Positions 44,831-64,000 of a stretch of DNA of 64,000 nucleotides are shown piece after piece; position 1 is the stretch's first letter; the number at the start of each line of letters is the position of its first letter. This DNA is from Scylla paramamosain. Taxonomy: Eukaryota > Arthropoda > Malacostraca > Decapoda > Portunidae. The position numbers and the translations under genes are program-made. Below the pieces are notes generated by a model. The model ran no database searches. It saw only the letters and a program-made list of their open reading frames with translations, and had not been told where the DNA came from. The stretch covers positions 8,377,501-8,441,500 of the forward strand of contig NC_087152.1 of NCBI RefSeq assembly GCF_035594125.1. Reading direction: 5' to 3'.

Positions 44831-45064
44831 TACTGATGATGGAAAAGGACGAGCACTTGTAAGGAGAGTAAAATTCAAACGAAGAGATATGAGGCAAAAC
44901 AACAGGTTCTCGAAAACTGGAAGCAAATATAAGAAAACGTTTACAAAAATATGAAGATGACAAGGAAGGAAGTGAGGAGTGGAGAGGAGAGGAGGAAATC
45001 ATATTTTTAGTGAGTAATGTGAGAATAACAGTAAATGGAGTAAATCAAAAAGAAATAAAAAATT

Positions 45065-45068
<4 letters not shown>

Positions 45069-45142
<74 letters not shown>

Positions 45143-45143
45143 G

Positions 45144-45183
<40 letters not shown>

Positions 45184-45258
45184 GAAATGGAGACACATAC
45201 AGATACATAATTTAACAGACTGACTATAATACAGATAATCGAATCTAGAAGACATCGA

Positions 45259-45351
<93 letters not shown>
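45069..45351. repeat. (GA)n, (CA)n, (GA)n cluster
   Basis: (GA)n 45069-45141, (CA)n 45148-45180, (GA)n 45261-45351. Confidence 0.99.
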
Positions 45352-45354
<3 letters not shown>

Positions 45355-45879
45355 ATGGACATTGATATAAACAGACAAAAGAGAAAGAGTCTGAGAGGTT
45401 CAGAGATAAAGACAGAGGAAAATAAGGTAAGAGGCAGGCAGGCAGACATAAGGACAAAGAAAGGAAACACGAGACAAGGGAAAACAGGAAATCATGCAGT
45501 CAAACAGGTAGAACCAACAAGGAAACGACAAAAAAGTTAACACAAAAATGCAGACCAACTGGATGACAGGTACAAACAAAATGACAAAATGAGGAGACGA
45601 ACAGAAACAAGGAATAATGGATAAAAAGTGGCAATGGTAATGATAATGCTAATGAAGGAACTCGAATAAGGGAACAAATGCTTAGGTAGACTAAACATAC
45701 GCACTAAAACCAGAAAGCCAGAAACAGGAAATGCAATATCGAAATGCATAAAAAAAAAAAAAAAATGACAGAACCACGAAAGAAGAAAACAAAAAAACAA
45801 ACAGGAAGAATATAAAAGAAATCCAAGTGACACGAACAAAGAATATATAAACATACTGCAAAACAACACACAACACGAT

Positions 45880-45881
<2 letters not shown>

Positions 45882-45966
<85 letters not shown>
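45882..45966. repeat. (GA)n microsatellite
   Basis: Perfect GA repeat; 45352-45880 is A-rich unique DNA without a gene. Confidence 0.99.
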
Positions 45967-45970
<4 letters not shown>

Positions 45971-46129
45971 GTAAGAAATAGACACGGAAAAAAAAGCAGG
46001 TACATCATAAACAAGAGCGTCGAAGCGTTGTGGTGGTGGTGGTGGTGGCTGTGGTGATGGTGGTAGTGGTGGTGGTGCAGACAAGGGCCGTGTCAGGAAG
46101 GCAGCCAGTCAGCGGATCCCGTCGAGCCA

Positions 46130-46262
46130 TTGTTCCCGCGAGATGTAATTACCTGGTTCTGATTGGTCATTACTGGGCGCCATTGATTTTCATTGGCTGT
46201 AATAACGACGAGTCATCGCCTTGTCATACTTCATTAACGGCGCGGGGTTAATGTATTGACAG
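46130..46262. promoter_or_regulatory. Candidate regulatory island
   Basis: Between two SSRs: GATGTAATTACCTGG, GATTGGTCATTACTGG, CATTGATTTTCATTGG, CTGTAATAACGAC and CTTCATTAACGG. Repeated ATTGG (inverted CCAAT) and ATTA words. Function is inference. Confidence 0.3.
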
Positions 46263-46291
46263 GTTAGGACTACACGAGGGGGTGTGGTTAA

Positions 46292-46293
<2 letters not shown>

Positions 46294-46351
<58 letters not shown>
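46294..46351. repeat. (CT)n microsatellite
   Basis: Perfect CT repeat. Confidence 0.99.
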
Positions 46352-46353
<2 letters not shown>

Positions 46354-46724
46354 AATGTTTCTTTTTCCTTCGCTTTTTCTACCTTGCATCACTTAAAAGT
46401 TATCCCTTTCCTTCCTACCATTCATTCATAATCAGTACGTACAATCTAAACAGTCCTATACACATAATGTTTCTCCAGAGGGAAATGTAAAGCCAAAGTC
46501 CTTCAGTTCCTGCATCCATCCAATAATATAAATTCATGCAGACGTCACCTGCGCGAAACTCGCCACTCGTTTTCCTCCCCCGCCGTGCAGGAGACCCACC
46601 ACATCTGACGAGGCTCATAGCGCCGCCCAGCGTGACTCCTGAACCCTGACCCTCCTTGTACTAACCGTCCCGCGCCCATTTGCACCAGTGATAAGTAATT
46701 GTTGAATACACGGTTGTGCTGATA

Positions 46725-47015
46725 TACTTTAAGATCACTTTAAGATTGTAAGATGCACTAAGATCACTTTAAGAACACAAGAACATCAAAACATAAGAAG
46801 ATACATTTTAAGATCACTGTGAGAACATAAGAACATAAAAAAAAACAAAAAGATGCACTTTAAGATAGCCTTCAGAATATATGGCGCACACCAAGAACAC
46901 AAGACACAAGATACGTTTTATATAACAAACTAAAAAAAAAAAAAACAGAAGCTACATTTTAAGATCACTTCAAGAACATTAGTTACACTACAAGATCACT
47001 TTCAGACCATATGAA
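46725..47015. repeat. Degenerate AAGATCACTTTAAGAACA minisatellite
   Basis: TTTAAGATCACTT with AAGAACACAAGAACAT-type words recurs near 46728, 46755, 46808, 46858, 46960 and 46995. Units are uneven and separated by A-runs. Confidence 0.75.
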
Positions 47016-47196
47016 CCTAAAAAAAAATAACGAACGTGCAAGAAGTCATCAGCCTCAGACGTGGCAAAACAGATGTACAGACTTCATAATGCACGGAAGC
47101 TGTGGGACATTCAACATGCAAAATAGTACACGTATTTGTTCTCTTCCACGGCTATGCTATAAATTTGCTACCTACTTTCGTATTGGTTTACCTCGT

Positions 47197-47199
<3 letters not shown>

Positions 47200-47279
<80 letters not shown>

Positions 47280-47385
47280 AAGGGAAGGTGGAGGAACGAA
47301 ACTCGAGCTGATATTGCACGCCACGCCACGTCAGTGAATTATTATCGTGGAACGCTACGGCACCTGCAACACCTGTATTAGAATT

Positions 47386-47467
<82 letters not shown>
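47200..47467. repeat. Two (GA)n microsatellites
   Basis: (GA)n 47200-47271 followed by a G run, and (GA)n 47389-47467. Confidence 0.99.
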
Positions 47468-47469
<2 letters not shown>

Positions 47470-47470
<1 letters not shown>

Positions 47471-50165
47471 CAATGCATTTTAGTGTTGCAGAAAAGAAAC
47501 ATAGAACAAAACATTACCGCACCGTATTCCTCACTTTTACCAGAAGAGAAAATACACACAATAAATGTAGATAAATAAGTTAATTAGTAAATAAATGATT
47601 ACCCAGCTATTACCCCGCGTTAATCTCAGCGACCACCAGTACTTCAGTCCACCACTTTAAAAGCTCAAACCCACAACTGTCACTACTCAAATGCCTCATC
47701 ACAGCTGTCCAAAGCCACAACCAGTACCCAATGCCACCATCATCCCCAACACCACCCAAAACCACAACCTTCACTACCCAGAGTCCGTACCACCAATATC
47801 CAAAGGTACCACTACAGCCGCTACCCAAAGAGACCATCACCACCAACACCACCACCACTACCAAAACCAACACAATGTAGGACTGAAGCAGGCTTCGTCA
47901 ACTTATTGTAGACACAGGCATAATAGACTTGTCCACACTCATGTATCACAACAGCACCCCAATACAAAACAGACACACTTGATTAATTTCCTTCCCTTGC
48001 ATGCTCGGCTCCCACGCAACCCGCCCCGCCCCCTCCCGCCCCGTTCCCACGCCACCATCTAACTTAAATATTCGTGTTTTGCACCCACTCAGAGTCAAAA
48101 TCGGTTGGTAAATCCAATCACACCTTGCCTATAGTATGATTTACAAAATTTCTCTAAACTGACGCATTCATCTCGTATTTATAATATTTTTCTTTTGATA
48201 ATAAATATTTTACGAACATTTACTGACCTCTTTATCTAATGTGAAAAATTGCGCTATATCTGCCCCTCATCGCCTTCCCGCCAGGAAACCTCACGCAATC
48301 TACCCAAATATTATCAACAAGTCTCATGTAATCCCCTTAAGAATTATTGCCTGACATCACGTAATATCCTCCTCGCAGCCACATCAACGTTTTCCTCCCA
48401 GAATTACCTTCATCGCTGGGAAGCTCACATCATACACCACTACTTAACCTAACTTTGTTACGACACGCGACGGAGACTTGCGTAAACCTTATCCAGATCA
48501 AAATTACCTAATAACCTACAATGATATCCTTTTGACGCTTTCACCCGTTCTGGATTTCTCGACAATAAACGTTCTGCAACCGTTGGGAAAACCGCTGAAT
48601 TAGTGCTCTTCCTGTGACGATAAAGACTTACGTGACGTTGAATAAAACTTTCCTTCACAAATTCAACAAATAAAGATTTTTAAGCACATAATAGGTGCAG
48701 CGTTAATAGTAAGCAAAGGAAACTGACACTACGCACTTTGTTCCTTTCAGTAATGCATTCATATCAGAGAAGAAAAAAGAACATAAAACAAGGGAAACTT
48801 CAAGAAGCCGTTAGGAGTACACGTATTAAACAAACCTACCTACTTTCACTTGTCCTCATCCATAATCTTTTATTTAATTTTATTTTTAATCCTAATTCCG
48901 GAAAGTATTACATTCTGCCAAGGACAGCACAAGGCAACCTAGCCAGCGCTTAGAGACAAGATGGCCAACTCACCAAGGACGCCTGAGTTGAGGAAGACGC
49001 CTAGGTCCTCAGTCACGATCACGCCAACCAGATCTCACCGTACAGGGAAGCACGCTTGTCTACCACCCTCCAGTTAGGCAGCACGAGCCACCTGTATGTC
49101 CGTGAATCACACACTCAGATAAGACAACCACACTTATCGGCGAGGCGGACACACTCGGTCTGAGGATGGGCAATGACTCTAAACTATGGCTTCGAACCAA
49201 TGAACTTTGAAGATTGGCTGGCTCAAAGATTTCATTGGTATAGAATCAATCCCTTCAATATCATTACTTGTATTTCTCTTTCTTACAGCATTTATATTTC
49301 CCAATGTATTAACCAAGTATAGTATTCGTTGTATTACTTTCATTAATCCATCAACACATCTGTTTTATACAGGCTGCAAATATATCCCCCTTGTCAGTTT
49401 TTAAATCGCACTAACACTGGCATATATTTGCGTGTTATGTTTGTGTAAAGAATGTATGCATGATACTACTCAGGAAATCTTTACGCACTAGTGCATATTT
49501 CCTGAGAATAGAGACATTACATTCACTGTCGCTATCAATGACTCGAATCCCATACTCGAAGCAGGGAGAGCAGAGAGGAACTGACATGCCAAAAGTCGCC
49601 TTATGGATTGATACGAGGCTGCTTTGTGTAGAAAATCTTTGGTTTGACAGAGTCGCATCCTCTTAGTCAGTGTTTAGCAGACCCAAGTACCGAATGAAAG
49701 TGTTCAGGTATACTCGCCATGCAGAGAATCGTAGGAAAAATGGTCCTGTGAAAAATTAAGTGACTCTCGTTCGTCCTTGCCTTCTCCCTCCGCTACCCAT
49801 CCCACCCTTGCTCCCCGCCCATGTCCCCCCCTTAACATGACCGCCCCTCCCCACCCCGTTCTTAGCCTTCCGTCCACCCGAGACGTTCACTTCTATGCTC
49901 CCTCCTCCGCCTACCAAAGCAGCCCTACCTCACCTTCCATCACAAGGAAACCGCCCTATCCTTCCCTCCCACCCTCCTCCAAACCATTACCTTTGTCATA
50001 TCCACGATCTCTTATGTAAATATATCTATGTTAAGTGAGGCTGCGGAACAGTGGCCATGACGCACTCGGGGTGTTAGAAGCGGGTGTTACTGGATGTCGT
50101 CACCTTGGTGATGTGATCGCTTCCTACTCACCTTGCTGGGAATCTAAATGATGAGTAGTTTTCAT
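47470..50165. other. Gene-free stretch
   Basis: CCA/CAC triplets at 47620-47880, then unique AT-rich DNA; C-rich 49775-49990. No long SSR and no gene supported. Confidence 0.55.
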
Positions 50166-50167
50166 GA

Positions 50168-50169
<2 letters not shown>

Positions 50170-50221
<52 letters not shown>
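50170..50221. repeat. (GT)n microsatellite
   Basis: Perfect GT repeat. Confidence 0.99.
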
Positions 50222-50222
<1 letters not shown>

Positions 50223-50442
50223 GTAATACCAGTTTACTTACCGATTCTCCGCATCAGTGAATAATACTGACGTTATCGAAGTATTTCTTCACTACAGAAG
50301 CCACGTTGTCTGTTATAATAATGAAGACAAGATGCGCAGCGCCAAATATACGTACACCAGTGAGAAGAGCAGCACCTCACGATATAGTAAGGCTGCACCA
50401 CCACACAGCATACGGCCTGACCCTGCTTGTAGTTAAGTGCAC

Positions 50443-50444
50443 AA

Positions 50445-50475
<31 letters not shown>

Positions 50476-50478
50476 ACA
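50443..50478. repeat. (AATA)n microsatellite
   Basis: AATA repeat of about eight units. Confidence 0.98.
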
Positions 50479-50479
50479 G

Positions 50480-51700
50480 ATAAATAGAAACGCAAACTCA
50501 ACAACGGCAAAAAAAAACCGATGAATTTACTCGACAAGGATAAAGACTTAAGCACACACCACGCTAACACTGTAGTCTTGTTTTAATTCAGCTCTACTTA
50601 GATACTCGGCGCCTATTGCAGAGCCTGTGTGACGGGAGTGCTGCGTCGGACCACCTCGGCGAGTAGTTCTCGAAGGCGCCGCATTGCAACACCCCCGCCC
50701 TCCATCGACGAGTGACGTGTACATTGGTTTCGTAGTGAGATTCGTAGTACAGAGGACGCACATACAATGCAGGCGTGTTTTGTAGCAGCATGAGAACGTA
50801 GACCTTTGTTTAAGTCCACTCTCTCTGTTTTCACCGGACTCCTCGCCGAGACAATTACTCCGAGGGAATAATAATAATAATGGTATGCTTTAAGCTTCTT
50901 CTTTGGGAATGAGTAAAGCTTAAAAGTGTGAGTGATAATACGTTTTCATGCCGCTACAAATCACGTCTTGTCCTAACATGCCACAGGAGGCACAAGTAAT
51001 TCATCAGGAGAGTGCAGGTATACTATTTAGTGCTTGAGTCACGAAGAATAAAATAAATGAAACGCATCAACTCTTTTCATCTTATTTCACTTAATCAATT
51101 AAATCTTGAAGATACTAAAACATAACTATACTTACTCGCCTCTTTTGCAACACTTCTTATCAGTCGCCATCTACTAAGTCAATCTTACATCATTCATTAA
51201 TGCCTGTTTATTCACTAGTTTAACATTTCTTCCTCCACAAGTCATCTGCCTCGCAGCTTCTCGCCTCACCTGTCACAAACATATCAACATGACGGTAAAT
51301 CAACAAGAAATCTGGACAAAGCAGGACGGTTCTGGTCACGAGAGCAAAATCAAAGAGGTGCACAGCTTATCCTTATCTTTGTATTCACCTGTCGTGACAA
51401 CTCACAGACCTTTCTCACAAAAAATATACAGTAAAGAAAACATAACAATGAACGACACTACACGAAAACGTGGATCACTCGTGAGGTTTTCCTTTGCCAA
51501 GCCGACCTATAGCTGGGTATGCACCGGGTTTATATTACTCAAGGGTCTATACAGGTAAGAGGTTACTCGAGGGTCAGTCAGTCACTACGAGGCAACTCCC
51601 GTCACGCCCCGCGCTGAAGACCGACTGACCCGCCGCCTTAAGTCTATGTTTGATTCACTGCTGCTCCATGTCGATTCCATTTGGCGAGGCAGCGAGAAGC
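50480..51700. other. Gene-free unique stretch 3' of eyg
   Basis: No SSR of note and no domain in any frame. Confidence 0.5.
51207..51212 (-). terminator. Possible polyadenylation signal for eyg
   Basis: This is the first AATAAA hexamer I see on the minus strand after the stop codon, about 1.3 kb downstream. It is only a hexamer match. The stretch between (51213-52526) has a (CA)n tract and no open frame of note and may be 3' UTR plus intergenic DNA. Confidence 0.2.

Positions 51701-51742
<42 letters not shown>
51701..51742. repeat. (CA)n microsatellite
   Basis: Perfect CA repeat. Confidence 0.99.
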
Positions 51743-51747
<5 letters not shown>

Positions 51748-52526
51748 ATTAAAAATACTTCTTTGGTGCTGTACATATTAACTGGTGATAAAACATCGCT
51801 GGATACATGATACATCCATGATAGTAGTAAGCTGTAGCCTACGAAGATCGCCTAGAGGTAACAAGCCGCTGAGAGGCTGCGCTAGTGTGGCGGGGACGTG
51901 GCCGTAGTCTTGCATACATAGTTACTGAGTTACCGCAGAATATCATATCATTAAGAATTGTAACATCTTATATCTAGTTTAAGGTAATAATAATTCTACA
52001 GAGTCGCTTATTAACACTTGAATGCCCTGCTCTGACCTACCTTGCCCTGTTGCATCAATAAGGTATAACGAAGATCAGTCACAAGTAATCTAGTAGGTCA
52101 TTATTTCAGCTCACCCTCAAAGTCCCCTGAGAGAGGGTCGTCACCGCAGCTTGGAGCAGTCGTGCCCTGACGTGAGCAAGTCAACATGAGGGTATTTGTG
52201 TGACCGACAGTTACTATGAGCTAATGTGAACTCAGCCTCTAATATCAGAAATATTTGTGACGTAATGAAGTGCTGGATTGTCTGCGCAGTAACGTAATAT
52301 GCCACGAACAAAACTAGTGGAGTTTCCGCAACATTTTAAAACATATATCTGATGTGACTCGAATACAGGCTTTTACCCCTCGGCAGAAGGAAAAGGAAAG
52401 AAAGTAACAGAACAAAGAACGTGAAGGCAACTAAACATAAGAACAGGTGGAGTCAGCGAAAGGAAGCCAAGATGTGGACGCGAGTGGACAACAAAGGTGG
52501 ACACGCCGACCCGTGGCACTTGTTCA

Positions 52527-59863
<7,337 letters not shown>

Positions 59864-60360
59864 CTGGAGGAAGAAATACAAAACTTAGAAAGGGACACTG
59901 ATTAGGGATCTCGTTCCAAGGGGAAATAAATAGATGCATCTAAATAAGGCAAAAATTTATCCTTTACTCCGAAGATGCACAATCTCCTTCATATCATAAA
60001 CTTTTAAGTAAAGTAGTAAGCACTGTAATTATATTTATTTTCATTATTTGCTCAACGTCTCCATTTCAGCGCAGCAATGCAAGTGGCCACCTGAAGTCTC
60101 TCCGTTTACCGCCTCTACTAAGGAGCAAGGCAATGGATCCAATTGATGAGGAAAGAACTGAGGACACTCCCGGCATTTACCATGAAGATTTATTCCATTT
60201 TTTCCTTACAAGCAACGTCTTTATAGCGGCGGGTAAACCTTTGACCTAGCGTGTCCCCGCCTGAGGGCCTACTTTGACCATGAGAGGCGTTTTTGAGATG
60301 TATTTTGATGGATAGGAAGAAATGAAAGGAACGTCACGGTGTAGTGTTTAGTGTTAAGTG

Positions 60361-60404
<44 letters not shown>
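60361..60404. repeat. (GT)n microsatellite
   Basis: Perfect GT repeat. 59880-60360 is unique DNA 5' of exon A, with no further exon recognised. Confidence 0.99.
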
Positions 60405-60407
<3 letters not shown>

Positions 60408-60741
60408 TGTGTGGCTGGTGCGCGCAGGCCAGGTTGAGACTCGTGGGTGCGGCGACTGGCCACTTCGATCACTGCTGTTGTGGCAACCCCGATACAAAAG
60501 AATTTACGAGTTACACACACACGCACACACACATTCACACAATAAAGTCCAATAACTAACTAATGAACAACTATACCATACAATACACCAGCACCAAAAC
60601 CATAGGGACGAGAACAATTACATAACACCAAACCACTAAATACAACCACCATCACCACGCGGCCAACACTATCCCACCCCATATCACCCTTCCCTGCCTT
60701 CACCCTCCATACGCAACCCTGCTGTAACCATCTGGTCTTAC

Positions 60742-60783
60742 TTGCATCAGGTGTAGTTGGCTTCCTGACGAGGCCAACCACAC
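60742..60783 (-). other. Candidate 42-nt micro-exon upstream of eyg exon A
   Basis: On the minus strand, GAGCAG/GTGTGG begins and ATGCAA/GTAAGA ends a 42-nt segment. Its frame (VVGLVRKPTTPDA) leaves in phase 1, which is what exon A needs. The donor is strong; the pyrimidine tract before the acceptor is weak, and an in-frame TGA lies just upstream, so it cannot be a first exon on its own. No homologous segment is recognised. It is a guess based only on splice phase. Confidence 0.18.
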
Positions 60784-60951
60784 CTGCTCATTCTCGGTAG
60801 TATGACAGTGTATATAGGGAGAGTGTGTTGGTAGCGGGCGACACACCTGTGACCATCCTCACTTGCGCCAATTTTGTGATGATGTGTGTTTTGCGGGGAA
60901 TCAATGTTAGGTAATGAGCATCTGTTGCCGCTGAAGGGACACATAGCACAT

Positions 60952-60985
60952 ACGTACATGCATACATACATACACACATACATAC

Positions 60986-61029
<44 letters not shown>

Positions 61030-61032
61030 TGT
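60952..61032. repeat. (CATA)n(GA)n compound microsatellite
   Basis: CATA/CACA repeats to 60990, then (GA)n to 61027 and a short GT run. Confidence 0.98.
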
Positions 61033-61263
61033 GTGAATATGAACAACAGTACAGTAACCCTGCAAAAATCTACAAACATCCACTGCAGCGATGGCACTCA
61101 TAAGTCACCAGAGTTTCGGTCCTTCCGGCGCCGCACCATCAGTAGTCAGGGTCGGCACCAGCGCAGCGGGGAAGCCGTGGGCGCGCCGCGTCACAAGGAG
61201 AGGCAGAGAGCCAGACAATGGGGCCACATCACCGCAACAAACAATGGTGGCGTGATCAACAAA

Positions 61264-61782
61264 CACCAGGCCAACCGTCAATATTAACAGCGGCAGCAAC
61301 GCGACAGAGAGGTTAGATTTCGTCTCACACGGAACAATACAAGAAGATGAGGACGTGAATAAGATGTCACGGCACTCCTATTATAGTATACAACACCAGA
61401 GAAACCGTCAATAGTATCAGCGGCAGCAACGGCAGCAGAGAAGTTATATTTCGCTTCACATAAAACATAGGTGTACTCTTTTAACTCTGGAACACAGTAT
61501 ACGCTCAAGAAGACTACGACGAGAATGAGATATCATAACCATATTCTCAAATACTTCGCAGTAGACCATGTTAGATTTCGCTTCGAATGAGTCATTACAC
61601 ACAGGAAGACGAGGATGACGAATGAAATTTCACGACACTCCTAGTATACAACACCAGGACCCTACTCTCAATTATTTCGCGGCAGCAACAGCAACAGAGA
61701 GAATAAATTTCACCTCGCATGGAACACTACCCACAAAAAGACAAGGACGAAGAACATGTCACGACACTCCTAAAATACCAGA
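61264..61782. repeat. About 129-bp tandem array, roughly four diverged units, abutting a MITE
   Basis: ACACCAG starts units at about 61264, 61394 and 61652, with a less clear unit near 61523; the steps are 130 and 258 (2 x 129). Shared words: CGGCAGCAAC, ACAGAGA, TAGATTTCGC/T, TCACA-GGAACA, AAGA-GA-GACGA, TGTCACGACACTCCTA and GTATACAACACCAG. Units include ACCATATTCTCAAATACTTCGC, which resembles the terminal repeat of the MITE that follows. Confidence 0.82.
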
Positions 61783-62024
61783 ACCATACTGCCAAACACT
61801 TAACCGTCTTAGCTTCATTACTTTTAACAGGCCCAAATAGATGTCACTGTTTTTTTTTTTTTTTTTTATGAACTTGTATTATGCTTGTGATGGTCTAACA
61901 GGGATTCTGCATCATCAGTGAGAGAGAGAAAAAAAAAAAAGAACAAGAGAATCCAACTAATGGTCTCCGTGGAATTTGAAAACAGTCGTAAGAAAACCCG
62001 AGAGCGTTTCATAACACAAGTCCC
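61783..62024 (+). mobile_element. MITE-like element, next to the 129-bp array
   Basis: It starts ACCATACTGCCAAACACTT and carries CATTACTTTTAACAGGCCC, a poly-T insertion, AACAGGGATTCTGCATCATC, CTAATGGTCTCCGTGGAATTT and AAAACAGTCGTAAG, ending GAGCGTTTCATAACACAAG. Confidence 0.75.
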
Positions 62025-62029
62025 GGTTA

Positions 62030-63974
<1,945 letters not shown>

Positions 63975-64000
63975 TAATCAGAAAGTTGCAAAATCATAAG

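Overview
The window is eukaryotic nuclear DNA from an animal, most probably a decapod crustacean and perhaps a crab. The evidence is an intron-bearing Pax/homeobox gene, a very high density of long dinucleotide microsatellites ((GA/CT)n, (CA/GT)n, (TA)n, many of 80-260 bp), trinucleotide tracts, and degenerate dispersed repeats. The microsatellite style is typical of decapods; the species and the narrower placement are inference. There are no operons or other prokaryotic features.

Only one protein-coding gene can be supported. On the minus strand, five exons between 59863 and 52527 join in frame through canonical GT/AG sites. They encode a protein of the Eyegone/Twin-of-eyegone (Pax6(5a)-like) family. 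It has a paired domain reduced to the end of the PAI subdomain plus a complete RED subdomain, an alanine-rich linker, a paired-class homeodomain with Ser50 that is split by an intron between homeodomain residues 46 and 47, a Pro/Ser/Thr-rich region and a strongly acidic tail with a CtBP-like motif. The five exons give 570 residues. The 5' coding exon or exons with the start codon are not identified. A weak 42-nt micro-exon candidate lies at 60742-60783; otherwise the start lies elsewhere in 60-64 kb or beyond the window.

Positions 1 to about 52.5 kb lie 3' of this gene and hold no gene I can support. Nearly every long open frame there is a microsatellite read as a dipeptide repeat. The region contains a 153-bp tandem repeat (about 130-600), other degenerate minisatellites, more than 60 microsatellites, and several copies of a roughly 220-bp MITE-like element with imperfect terminal inverted repeats. 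It also contains dispersed repeats that begin or end exactly at microsatellites, and SSR-free islands rich in homeodomain-type ATTA motifs that could be regulatory. One island (28757-28865) contains a full match to the core of the Pax6 paired-domain binding consensus. A gene desert next to a developmental transcription factor is a common arrangement.

The introns and 5' side of the gene (53.4-64 kb) are also repeat-rich. A (GA)n tract forms the 5' splice site after exon C, a 264-bp (CA)n tract starts 12 nt after the homeobox donor, and a roughly 129-bp tandem array lies beside a MITE copy at 61264-62024.
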